From assembly GCA_014384505.1 (NCBI GenBank), contig JACNFT010000048.1, positions 1 to 13,714 on the forward strand: a DNA stretch of 13,714 nucleotides, in the 5' to 3' direction. Source of the stretch: Cryomorphaceae bacterium (lineage in GTDB: Bacteria > Bacteroidota > Bacteroidia > Flavobacteriales > BACL11). Both the position numbers and the translations under genes were made by a program. The notes beneath the pieces are model-generated. The model was not told where the DNA came from. It did not search any database and saw nothing but the letters and a program-made list of their open reading frames with translations. Positions 1 to 7,229 of this stretch are shown here, piece by piece; the first letter of the stretch is position 1; each line of letters begins with the position of its first letter.

Positions 1-2
1 TA

Positions 3-227
3 TCAGGGGATTACTCAGTGACTTTAATTAACTCAGTAGGATGTGATAGTATTGTCAATCTTAATCTAACAGTTACTACAACAGGAATATCTGATATAAC
101 TAGTAATAAAAGTAACTTAGTAAAGATTACTGATGTGTTAGGGAAAGAAACACCTTACAGAAGAAACACCACTCTCTTTTACATCTATAATGATGGAACA
201 GTAGAAAAGAAAATAATTATTGAATAA
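3..227 (+). CDS. C-terminal end of a type IX-secreted protein (partial, 5' end outside window)
   Basis: The reading frame is open from the left edge and stops with TAA at 225-227, so only about 74 residues are visible. The first part carries the repeat-like phrase VGCDSIVNLNLTV, typical of the Ig/PKD-like repeats near the end of long Bacteroidota surface proteins. The last ~35 residues (VKITDVLGKE, then LFYIYNDGTVEKKIIIE) match the type A T9SS C-terminal sorting domain, which directs export through the outer membrane and is normally removed when the protein is attached to the surface or released. The function of the missing N-terminal portion cannot be told; adhesin, enzyme and gliding-related protein are all possible. 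An internal ATG exists at 18, but the frame continues upstream of it and the real start lies outside the window. pafA begins 1 nt after the stop, so co-transcription is likely. Confidence 0.85.
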   Translation, partial: SGDYSVTLINSVGCDSIVNLNLTVTTTGISDITSNKSNLVKITDVLGKETPYRRNTTLFYIYNDGTVEKKIIIE

Positions 228-228
228 C

Positions 229-1848
229 ATGAAAAAAACACTCATACTTACACTTATCATCTTTACAGGATTACAGTCTTTTTCACAGAAAAGAAAAAAA
301 GGAATCTCTTTTTCTGTAGAAGTTGGTGCAAAAAATGATTTACAAAAACCAAAACTGGTTGTTGGTATAGTAGTAGATCAAATGCGCTATGATTATATCT
401 ACAGATTCTGGGATGATTTTGGAGATTATGGCTTTAAAAGACTTATAAATGAAGGTCATTTTTTTAGAAATGCCCAGTTCGGATATGTACCAACTTACAC
501 TGGACCCGGACATGCAAGTATTTTTACAGGTACAACTCCATCTGTTCATGGGATAATAGCCAATAATTGGTATGAAAAACAGTCTAGCGAAATGGTGTAT
601 TGTGCTGGTGATGGAAGCAGGGAAACAGTTTGTAATTGTGAGAAAAATCATACTGATGTTATTTCAACTGACGGACAAATGTCGCCTCATCAAATGTTAA
701 CAACCACTATAGGTGATGAAATGCAATTGTTTAATCCAGAATCAAAAGTGATTGGAATCTCTTTAAAAGATAGAGGAGCTATCCTTTCAGCAGGTCATGC
801 GGCAGATGCGGCATATTGGATGGATAGTAAAGGAGAGTGGATTACTTCATCATATTATATGGATGAACTTCCTGATTGGTTAAAAGAGTTTCAAGATGAA
901 AATCCTTCTTCAAATTATTTAAAAGGGGACTGGAAAGTAGAAGAAAAATTTTCTCATAATTTAGATTCTCTTTTTATAAATAAAGGAGGAAGTGGTATAA
1001 AAAGCACCCCTTTTGGAAATACAATTTTAAAAGATTTGGCAATAGAGATATTGCAGAATGAAAAATTAGGTTTGGGAAATAGTACAGATTTTCTTTCGGT
1101 TAGTTTTTCTTCTACCGATTATATTGGACATCAATACGGACCACATGCAGCAGAAGTTAAAGACACTTACATCCGTTTAGATAATGATATCGCAGATATT
1201 TTGAATAATTTATACCAAGAAATTGGTGCTAAAAATATTGTTCTTTTCATTACTGCTGATCATGGAGTTGTTTCTGAACCAAAGGAACTCTTAGAAAGAA
1301 ATATTCCTGCAGGATATTTTGATGGATCTGTTATGAAAACAGAATTATCTACTCATCTAATTGCTAATTATGGTGAAGGAGAGTGGATTAAAAATTATTC
1401 AAATAACCAATTATTTTTAAATCAAAAATTAATATCAGAAAGAAACATAAATCTTCAAGAAATTGAGAGAAAATGTGCTAATTTCTTTTTAAAATATGAA
1501 TGGGTTAAAAACACTTATACTGCAACTCAAATAAATGAAAATGAGTATAATAATTCATTTCATTCCTTAATTCAAAGAGGTTATAATCAGCAAAGATCAG
1601 GAGATGTGATTGTTAGCTTACAAACTGGCTGGTTATCATCTTACTGGGAAAAAGGAGGTACGACACATGGGTCATCTTATAGTTATGACACGCATGTTCC
1701 ACTAATTTTCTGGGGAGGAAAAATCCCTCAAGGACAAACGGACAGAAAAGTAAATATCCGTGATATTGCACCAACAATTTCTACAATTTTAGGAACGGCA
1801 TATCCAAATGGATGTACCGGAAATCCTTTGCCAGAAGTAACTGAGTGA
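229..1848 (+). CDS. pafA: PafA-type alkaline phosphatase, exported
   Basis: Alkaline phosphatase superfamily enzyme that hydrolyses phosphate monoesters, presumably in the periplasm. The product is 539 residues, about the family length. A Lys-Lys plus hydrophobic signal peptide runs to about residue 19 (S|Q cleavage). Residues that align with known PafA catalytic positions are all present: D50 (VVDQM), nucleophile T91 in TYTGPGH, N112, K180 and R182 (SLKDRG), D297 and H301 (STDYIGH), D344 and H345 (TADHG) and H480 (TTHGS). The D50-T91 distance and the K-x-R and D-x3-H spacings match PafA, so two zinc ions and a threonine nucleophile are expected. ATG 229 is chosen over an in-frame TTG at 220 because the signal peptide begins there and the TTG lies inside the preceding gene. 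There is no T9SS tail. The last codon overlaps the aroB start. The physiological substrate could differ, since related phosphodiesterases share the fold, but the K/R pair favours monoesters. Confidence 0.93.
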   Translation: MKKTLILTLIIFTGLQSFSQKRKKGISFSVEVGAKNDLQKPKLVVGIVVDQMRYDYIYRFWDDFGDYGFKRLINEGHFFRNAQFGYVPTYTGPGHASIFTGTTPSVHGIIANNWYEKQSSEMVYCAGDGSRETVCNCEKNHTDVISTDGQMSPHQMLTTTIGDEMQLFNPESKVIGISLKDRGAILSAGHAADAAYWMDSKGEWITSSYYMDELPDWLKEFQDENPSSNYLKGDWKVEEKFSHNLDSLFINKGGSGIKSTPFGNTILKDLAIEILQNEKLGLGNSTDFLSVSFSSTDYIGHQYGPHAAEVKDTYIRLDNDIADILNNLYQEIGAKNIVLFITADHGVVSEPKELLERNIPAGYFDGSVMKTELSTHLIANYGEGEWIKNYSNNQLFLNQKLISERNINLQEIERKCANFFLKYEWVKNTYTATQINENEYNNSFHSLIQRGYNQQRSGDVIVSLQTGWLSSYWEKGGTTHGSSYSYDTHVPLIFWGGKIPQGQTDRKVNIRDIAPTISTILGTAYPNGCTGNPLPEVTE

Positions 1849-2834
1849 AAGAAATAAAGGCAATAGATTATTCAATTTGGATTGGAAAAAATTCCTTTTC
1901 TAAACTTGATATATCTAACTACTCCCAAGTTGCTATTTTGGTAGATGAAAATACCAAGAGAGATTGTTTATCCAAACTTCCACAAATAGAAAATGCTCTA
2001 ATTATTGAAATTAAATCAGGGGAAGAATACAAGAATATCAGCACTTGTAATCTCATTTGGGAACAACTCACAATAAATAATTTTGACCGAAATTCACTAC
2101 TCATCAACCTAGGTGGAGGAGTCATTGGTGATATGGGAGGGTTTTGTGCTGCTACTTATAAAAGAGGGTTAGAATTCATTCACATCCCTACTACTTTACT
2201 GGCTATGGTAGATGCTTCAGTAGGAGGAAAATTAGGAATTGATTTCAAAGGATTTAAAAACCAAATAGGACTTTTTAATAATCCGAAAGCTGTATTGATT
2301 TCTCCAGAATTTTTAGAAACACTGGCTGAAAATGAGTTAAAATCAGGTTTTGCGGAAGTAGTGAAACACGCATTGATTTCAGATAATTCACTTTGGGTAA
2401 AATTGAAGAATACGCCTTTTAATGAATTGGATTGGGAAAGCATTATTAACACTTCCGTTCAGATAAAAAATAAGATTGTTTTAGCAGATCCTTTTGAAAA
2501 AGGAGAACGAAAGAAACTCAATTTTGGGCATACTTTTGGTCATGCAATTGAAAGTTATTATTTGGAGAAGGGAACACCCATTTCACATGGAGAAGCAGTA
2601 TTTATGGGAATGATATTAGAAACTAAAATTTCTGATTTATCCGAAACTGACAAAAATGAAATTAAGAATTATGTCCTTAGTAATTTTGCTTTACCCTATA
2701 CTCCAAAGAAATCAAGCCTACATAAATTTCTGATAAACGATAAGAAAAACCAAAATGGAAAAATTAATTTCACTTTATTAAATGGAATAGGAAATTGTTC
2801 ATTAGATAATTTATTCTCATTAGATGAATTATAA
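1845..2834 (+). CDS. aroB: 3-dehydroquinate synthase
   Basis: Second step of the shikimate pathway: NAD- and metal-dependent cyclisation of DAHP to 3-dehydroquinate in the cytoplasm. The 329 residues are somewhat short compared with the usual ~350-360, mainly through a brief N-terminus and trimmed loops. Visible hallmarks are the NAD-binding GGGVIGDMGGF (90-100), the stretch IPTTLLAMVDASVGGK (114-129), the FAEVVKHALI segment carrying metal ligand E171, GHTFGHAIES with H229 and H233, and SHGEAV with H248. E171, H229 and H248 are the expected metal ligands. The start is GTG at 1845, overlapping the pafA stop as GTGA, so translation is probably coupled to pafA; no in-frame ATG fits the family N-terminus better. 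The aroA start lies inside its last codons. Confidence 0.96.
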   Translation: MKEIKAIDYSIWIGKNSFSKLDISNYSQVAILVDENTKRDCLSKLPQIENALIIEIKSGEEYKNISTCNLIWEQLTINNFDRNSLLINLGGGVIGDMGGFCAATYKRGLEFIHIPTTLLAMVDASVGGKLGIDFKGFKNQIGLFNNPKAVLISPEFLETLAENELKSGFAEVVKHALISDNSLWVKLKNTPFNELDWESIINTSVQIKNKIVLADPFEKGERKKLNFGHTFGHAIESYYLEKGTPISHGEAVFMGMILETKISDLSETDKNEIKNYVLSNFALPYTPKKSSLHKFLINDKKNQNGKINFTLLNGIGNCSLDNLFSLDEL

Positions 2835-3996
2835 AATTTCACATCCTACAAAAGTGGTGGAGTGTGAAATTGACTTACCTGGTTCAAAAAGTATTTCCAA
2901 TCGATTATTAATCATTCAAGCACTTTGCAAACAAGAATTTGCAATTACAAATCTGTCAAGCTCTGAAGATACAAAGTCTTTACAGAAAGCTTTAAAAGCT
3001 ACTAAAGTTACAATTGATATTGGTGCAGCAGGAACTTCTTTTCGATTCTTAACCGCTTATCTTTCTACTTTGGTTGGTAAGAGATTTATCTTGACTGGAA
3101 GTAATAGAATGAAAGAAAGACCCATTAAAGAATTAGTAGATGCTTTACTAGATTTAGGAATTGAGATAAAATATTTGGAGAAAACGGGTTTCCCACCTTT
3201 AGCAATTTTAGGTACTGAGATAACAGAAAACAAAGTAAGTATTGATGGACAAATAAGCTCTCAATTTATTTCTGCTCTTTTATTAATTGCTCCAACTTTA
3301 AAGAATGGATTAAAACTTCAAATTTCTGGCAAAATAGTTTCTAAACCTTACATAATAATGACTTTAAAACTTATGGAAGAATTTGGAATTTCTCATACCT
3401 GGCTAGAAAATACAATTGAAATAAAACCACAGAAATATAGTGCAAAAGATTATAATATAGAAGCCGATTGGTCGGCAGCATCTTTTTGGTATGAAATTGC
3501 TGCACTTTGTAGCAGCTGTAATATTACACTAAATGGATTAACTGAAAATTCTATTCAAGGAGATAGAAAAGTTATGGAGTTGTTTAAAAATTTAGGAGTA
3601 CAAACGAAATTTAAAAACGGAAGTATTATACTCTCTAAAAAAGAAGAAAATGACATTTCAAAAGAAATAAACTTAATCAACACACCAGACTTATACCAAC
3701 CTTTAAAATGCACTCTTTTTGCCAAAAACTTAACAACTAAATTTTTAGGCTTACAAAGCTTAAAAGACAAAGAAACCAATAGAATAAAAGCAGTAGAAAA
3801 AGAATTATTAAGTCTAGTTACAACTAAAAAAATAACAACATACAAGGATCACAGAATGGCAATGAGTTTTGCGCCTCTATGTTTAAAATACGAAACATTA
3901 CAAATAAATGATGTGGCAGTAGTAGAAAAATCATATCCTAACTTTTGGAATGATTTAAAAAAAGGAGGTTTTATAATAACGCCATTAACTCACTAA
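2824..3996 (+). CDS. aroA: 3-phosphoshikimate 1-carboxyvinyltransferase (EPSP synthase)
   Basis: Sixth step of the shikimate pathway: transfers enolpyruvyl from PEP to shikimate-3-phosphate. The 390 residues are shorter than the ~427 of E. coli; the hairpin that precedes the GxAGT motif in E. coli is absent, which I recall as usual in Bacteroidota. Visible motifs are LPGSKSISNR (18-27; K22, S23, R27), GAAGTSFRFL (67-76), RMKERPI (95-101), SSQFISALLL (145-154), ADWSAAS (214-220), TPD with D289, KETNR (316-320), YKDHRMAM (340-347; H343, R344) and EKSYP with K369. Two positions differ from E. coli: Asn319 where KETDR has Asp, and Phe75 at the position of Pro101. It overlaps aroB by 11 nt and converges on the HAD gene with a 26-bp 3' overlap. 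ATG 2824 gives the expected N-terminus. Confidence 0.96.
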   Translation: MNYKISHPTKVVECEIDLPGSKSISNRLLIIQALCKQEFAITNLSSSEDTKSLQKALKATKVTIDIGAAGTSFRFLTAYLSTLVGKRFILTGSNRMKERPIKELVDALLDLGIEIKYLEKTGFPPLAILGTEITENKVSIDGQISSQFISALLLIAPTLKNGLKLQISGKIVSKPYIIMTLKLMEEFGISHTWLENTIEIKPQKYSAKDYNIEADWSAASFWYEIAALCSSCNITLNGLTENSIQGDRKVMELFKNLGVQTKFKNGSIILSKKEENDISKEINLINTPDLYQPLKCTLFAKNLTTKFLGLQSLKDKETNRIKAVEKELLSLVTTKKITTYKDHRMAMSFAPLCLKYETLQINDVAVVEKSYPNFWNDLKKGGFIITPLTH

Positions 3997-4660
3997 GGCA
4001 AAATATCTCATGCACTACTGAGTGCTTGTGAGCTAACTTGTTTGGATTAAAATAAACACCTTGCATACCAATTTGTTCAGCACCTAATACATCAACGGGA
4101 AAGTCATCTCCAATCATAATACTTTCATCCGGTTTTGCCTTTGCCTGTTCCAAAGCAAACTCAAATATTTTAGCATTTGGCTTCTTCACTCCTACTTGTT
4201 CGGAAGTTACAATGACATCAAAATATTGTGCTAAATCAGAAGATGCTAATTTAATGTGTTGCACCTCTTCAAATCCATTAGTAATTATATGCAGTGAGTA
4301 TTTTTTTTTCAAATATAATAGTACTTCATGCGTATAAGGGAAAAGAGTAGTTTTTAGGGGCGATTCTTGTATGTATGCCAAGCCAAATTGTTCTGCCAAT
4401 TCTGAATCATCAATATCGTATTCAGCTAAAGCGAGTTGAAATCTTTTCCCTCTTAATTCTTCTTTCTTTATCTTGTCTTCACGATATAACTCCCATAATT
4501 CTTCATTATGTATTTTATATTTTTTTATAAAATTATCAGCAGTATCTATTCCTTTTTCAATTAGTTTAAAGTCCTTAATTAATTGTAAAAGAGTTGTGTG
4601 AGAATTTTTTTCAAAATCCCATAAAGTACGGTCTAAATCAAAAAATATGTGTTTTATCAT
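3971..4660 (-). CDS. yjjG: YjjG-family HAD nucleotidase (pyrimidine 5'-nucleotidase)
   Basis: Haloacid dehalogenase-superfamily hydrolase, 229 residues, cytoplasmic with no signal peptide. All four HAD motifs are present: motif I FFDLDRTLWDF with nucleophile D8 and acid/base D10, motif II IITNGF with T127, motif III Lys in VGVKKPNAKIF (K160), and motif IV IGDDFPVD with D185, D186 and D190. The run ITNGFxxxQxxKLxxxxLxxYFDxxxxSExVGVxKPNxxIFxxALEQA closely follows E. coli YjjG, which dephosphorylates (non-canonical) pyrimidine nucleoside monophosphates. That substrate assignment is by family; other HAD subfamily I phosphatases are hard to exclude. The gene follows the membrane-protein gene after 4 nt and probably shares its transcript. 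Its last 26 bp are antisense to the end of aroA. Confidence 0.85.
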   Translation of the reverse strand: MIKHIFFDLDRTLWDFEKNSHTTLLQLIKDFKLIEKGIDTADNFIKKYKIHNEELWELYREDKIKKEELRGKRFQLALAEYDIDDSELAEQFGLAYIQESPLKTTLFPYTHEVLLYLKKKYSLHIITNGFEEVQHIKLASSDLAQYFDVIVTSEQVGVKKPNAKIFEFALEQAKAKPDESIMIGDDFPVDVLGAEQIGMQGVYFNPNKLAHKHSVVHEIFCLSELMALL

Positions 4661-4664
4661 TAAT

Positions 4665-5090
4665 CTAAAATGCAGTAAGAGCTACCGAAATAACTAAGGA
4701 CCAGCCTACAACTGAGGTAATAAGAATAGGAATTGTTTTTTTCTTTTCAGGGAAAAAGTGAAGTGCTAGATAAGTGCCAATTGGAATAGACAAAAATATA
4801 GGTGTTAAAAAGGCTATGCCAAATAAACCATATTTACGAGCAGTTTTAATAGCCAATATATTCTTCATACTTCTTTTCTTCACTTTATTTTTTCTTCTTG
4901 ATGCAATGAATTTGTATATTTTATCGCTTAAAAAGGAAAAAACAAAAATACTCAACACTCCACCTGCAACAGAAAAGAGAAGGGTTTGAATAAAAGTAAA
5001 ATCATATTTCATGATAGAGAGTGGTATAGCAAACATAAATTTAGTGCCACTTAGGAAGATTACAACTAATATTTTTAATGCTATTGACAT
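4665..5090 (-). CDS. Small multi-pass inner-membrane protein, function unknown
   Basis: A 141-residue hydrophobic protein that I do not assign to a characterised function. It shows four probable membrane segments at about residues 5-27, 33-54, 86-111 and 118-140. A strongly basic loop at 60-78 (RRKNKVKKR) probably faces the cytoplasm. The segment RKYGLFGIAFLTPIFLSIPIGTYLAL (85-110) has the Gly/Pro-rich, probably re-entrant character seen in the small multidrug-export (COG2426-like) and DedA/VTT membrane families, so a distant relationship is possible but unproven. ATG 5090 is the only good start for the first membrane segment. The HAD nucleotidase follows after 4 nt, suggesting a two-gene unit; upp ends 100 bp upstream, so this gene may have its own promoter or be read through from upp. 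Confidence 0.75.
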   Translation of the reverse strand: MSIALKILVVIFLSGTKFMFAIPLSIMKYDFTFIQTLLFSVAGGVLSIFVFSFLSDKIYKFIASRRKNKVKKRSMKNILAIKTARKYGLFGIAFLTPIFLSIPIGTYLALHFFPEKKKTIPILITSVVGWSLVISVALTAF

Positions 5091-5190
5091 AATTACTTTT
5101 CATACCCTTAACGCATATTGCTTTAAAAGGGTTGCTAATTTCGTAAAAAAAGTAACAGTAACCAATTTATAATTTTAAATTCTTATGTAT

Positions 5191-5844
5191 TTAAATTTTC
5201 TCGCCAAATGCTAAATCTCCAGCATCTCCCAAACCAGGTACAATATAGGATTGGGCAGTCATCTCCTTATCCTCAGCACCAAGCCAAAGAGTACAATTTC
5301 TGAAAGGTAAGTTTTCTTTAAAATATTGTATTCCTTCAGAGCTAGCAATAGTTACCACCACATGAATATGTTTTGGCTTTCCTTTTGAAAGCAGAGCCTC
5401 CATAGCCAAGACCATTGAACTACCACTTGCCATCATAGGGTCACACAATATAACTGTCTTGCCTTCTAAATCTGGAGAAGACATATATTCAATTTTTATT
5501 TCGAAATCACCTCCTCTATTATGCTTTCTGAAAGCAGAAATGAAACAGTTTTCTGAGCTATCAAAATAATTAAGTAAGCCTTGATGTAATGGTAGTCCCG
5601 CACGCAATATAGTAGCCAATACTGGTTTTTCTATCATTAAACTTTCTGAAGAAATACCAAGTGGAGTAGTAATATCATTATTTTCATAAGTCATTTTTTT
5701 ACTAATTTCATAAGCAAAAATTTCACCTATTCTTTCAATATTCCTTCTGAAACGCATTGCATCTTTCTGAATATTTACATCTCTTATTTCACGAATAAAA
5801 TGATTAAATATTGAATTCTGTTTTCCTAAATTAATGATTTCCAT
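5191..5844 (-). CDS. upp: Uracil phosphoribosyltransferase
   Basis: Pyrimidine salvage enzyme converting uracil and PRPP to UMP and pyrophosphate in the cytoplasm. The 217 residues are close to the ~208 of E. coli Upp. The PRPP-binding loop appears as VILCDPMMASGSS (131-143), in place of the more usual DPMLATGGS. The uracil-binding C-terminal motif is YIVPGLGDAGDLAFGEK (200-216). ATILRAGLPLHQGLL (77-91) is the conserved type I PRTase flexible-loop and substrate region. ATG 5844 lies 2 nt after the stop of the deacetylase-like gene, so the pair is almost certainly co-transcribed and possibly translationally coupled. The downstream 100 bp (5091-5190) contain no convincing intrinsic terminator. 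Pairing with a nucleotidase a little further along suggests a loose pyrimidine theme, which is only inference. Confidence 0.96.
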   Translation of the reverse strand: MEIINLGKQNSIFNHFIREIRDVNIQKDAMRFRRNIERIGEIFAYEISKKMTYENNDITTPLGISSESLMIEKPVLATILRAGLPLHQGLLNYFDSSENCFISAFRKHNRGGDFEIKIEYMSSPDLEGKTVILCDPMMASGSSMVLAMEALLSKGKPKHIHVVVTIASSEGIQYFKENLPFRNCTLWLGAEDKEMTAQSYIVPGLGDAGDLAFGEKI

Positions 5845-5846
5845 TT

Positions 5847-7160
5847 TTAAGTATGTATTAATTTAACCATCTCTTCATAAACATTACGCCAACCTTTCCA
5901 TACCCCTACATCACTAAAAGTATCATTATGCCAAATGCTTATTAACGTTCCATCTACTTGTTTTACTTCATTTATAATTTCACCTAATTCTTGAACCACG
6001 TCATCAGGATTTAACTCCATATTAAACTTTAAGGTATCATCAACTATTGCAAAAGGATAAACTTTAATAGGAAGAACCTGTTCCATATCTAAGTTATAGA
6101 ATGTAAATGAACTAGCAATTCCCGCCCTAAATCCCAAAACAGAAGCATAACCCATTGTATAATCATTAGTAATACCAACTTCTAATAACCGTTTATATGT
6201 ATTAGGAAATGATAGCTGTAAAAAGTGTTGACGACTAAAGGTAACTTCTCTCTTTTGAATATCCTCAAGGCGTTTTATCTCAACTGCTAATTGGGTTTCA
6301 TTAATACTTGAACCAAAAGAAGGATGAATACCTACTGGCGCCAAATCAGCTAAACGTTTGACTAAAGCTTGAAAGTTACTGTTTGTATGGGAAATATTTT
6401 TGTCATTCAATCCGTAATCTCCTAATAGCACAAAATAACGCACATCAAGATTATATTTCTTCTTCAAATTAAATTGCAAGGAATAAGTATCAAAAGGATC
6501 TTTTCTTTTCTTAGAGCTAACTGCTGCTGCCATTTTTAAAGAATCAATATCAAACCTTAAAATTGCTTTTAATAAAAATGCAGCTGAACGTACAAAACCT
6601 TTGCCTTTATACTGATAAGCATTGTCAATATCAATAGTTGAAATGAACTTAAATATTGGAGATTTTATTTTCAAATACGGAAACTTATCCTCAAAAACAC
6701 TTATTAATTGCTTAGCCCAGATATTAACAACTGGCTTTTGTAAAAAATTATGCTTAAAGGCTAAACTCTCTTCTGCTTTAAAACGATTATATTTATCTTT
6801 TAAGTGAGGTAGATACTCCTCATACCTACTTACTAAATAGAAGCTAGCTGCAAAAATATCATACGCAAAAGCACTTTCATTTGAAGTTTGAAAAAAAACT
6901 GGGCAATTTTCATGCTCCCCAATTTGGATTGACACTTCATTAATTCCTCTTTCATTCAATAAAGAATATGCCTCTACAAATATTTCATGCTCACAAATAG
7001 GAGATAATGAATAATTCAATTTTGAAGTTTGAGTAGTTAGGTAGGTAGGCTTGTCATCCGTTAACTGATATTCAATTTGGTAAATATCATTGAAAATTAG
7101 CCCAAAGACATACTGGTGCCTGGCTGTAATCTTAGGAATATATACTAACAAGCTTTGCAT
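5847..7160 (-). CDS. Polysaccharide deacetylase-like protein (NodB-related)
   Basis: A 437-residue protein with no signal peptide. The N-terminal ~160 residues (opening MQSLLVYIPKITARHQYVFG) resemble the extra domain found before NodB-like domains in Bacteroidota proteins annotated as polysaccharide deacetylases. The C-terminal half contains FISTIDIDNAY with D177 and D179 (catalytic/metal Asp motif), VGIHPSFGS with H279, FSRQHFLQL with R310 and H312, and ISIWHNDTF with H411 near the C-terminus. The usual second metal His of the H-x3-H motif is not seen: the motif reads H-P-S-F-G-S. It may therefore bind metal differently or act on another substrate; de-N-acetylation of a polysaccharide is a family-based guess. 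ATG 7160 fits the family N-terminus. upp follows after 2 nt. The upstream gap of 69 bp holds the rpsT terminator and a possible promoter. Confidence 0.8.
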   Translation of the reverse strand: MQSLLVYIPKITARHQYVFGLIFNDIYQIEYQLTDDKPTYLTTQTSKLNYSLSPICEHEIFVEAYSLLNERGINEVSIQIGEHENCPVFFQTSNESAFAYDIFAASFYLVSRYEEYLPHLKDKYNRFKAEESLAFKHNFLQKPVVNIWAKQLISVFEDKFPYLKIKSPIFKFISTIDIDNAYQYKGKGFVRSAAFLLKAILRFDIDSLKMAAAVSSKKRKDPFDTYSLQFNLKKKYNLDVRYFVLLGDYGLNDKNISHTNSNFQALVKRLADLAPVGIHPSFGSSINETQLAVEIKRLEDIQKREVTFSRQHFLQLSFPNTYKRLLEVGITNDYTMGYASVLGFRAGIASSFTFYNLDMEQVLPIKVYPFAIVDDTLKFNMELNPDDVVQELGEIINEVKQVDGTLISIWHNDTFSDVGVWKGWRNVYEEMVKLIHT

Positions 7161-7164
7161 AAGG

Positions 7165-7172
7165 CAAATATA
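7165..7172 (-). promoter_or_regulatory. Possible -7 element (TATATTTG) for the deacetylase-upp operon
   Basis: On the minus strand these bases read TATATTTG, an exact fit to the Bacteroidota -7 consensus TAnnTTTG. Transcription would then begin about at the ATG at 7160, giving an essentially leaderless mRNA. A -33 TTTG is only approximated (ATTG at 7190-7193, 17 nt away). The element abuts the U-run of the rpsT terminator. The small gap leaves few other places for a promoter, but in such A+T-rich DNA a chance match is possible. Confidence 0.35.
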
Positions 7173-7205
7173 AAAAAAAGGGCTTATCGCAATGATAAAC
7201 CCTTT
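7172..7205 (-). terminator. Intrinsic terminator downstream of rpsT
   Basis: On the minus strand a 12-bp stem forms between AAAGGGTTTATC (7205-7194) and GATAAGCCCTTT (7188-7177) with a 5-nt loop. All pairs are Watson-Crick except one G-U. The 3' arm runs directly into a U-rich tract (plus-strand A-run 7172-7179). It begins 24 nt after the rpsT stop codon. No T-run follows on the plus strand, so it acts on the minus strand. It should end the tRNA-Glu/rpsT transcript before the deacetylase gene. Confidence 0.9.
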
Positions 7206-7229
7206 CTAGATAATTAATTTCTTATTTAT

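Noticed and set aside
220..228. In-frame TTG that would extend pafA by three residues upstream
   Set aside because: It lies inside the preceding coding sequence, and the signal peptide starts naturally at ATG 229.
340..651. Open frame of 103 codons antisense to pafA
   Set aside because: It lies wholly opposite the conserved catalytic region of pafA; no family resemblance.
1651..1669. Perfect Shine-Dalgarno-like AAAGGAGGT followed by ATG inside pafA
   Set aside because: It encodes the conserved KGGTTHG motif carrying a metal ligand; the resemblance to a ribosome site is incidental.
2180..2452. Open frame of 90 codons antisense to aroB
   Set aside because: It is a shadow of the well-conserved aroB sequence in A+T-rich DNA.
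3961..3969. AAAGGAGGT near the end of aroA
   Set aside because: No start codon follows at a useful distance, and the bases encode the normal KGGF end of AroA.
5104..5132. Imperfect hairpin ACCCTT/AAGGGT between upp and the membrane-protein gene
   Set aside because: It has only 6 bp with a ~16-nt loop and no adjacent T-run on either strand, too weak to call a terminator or operator.
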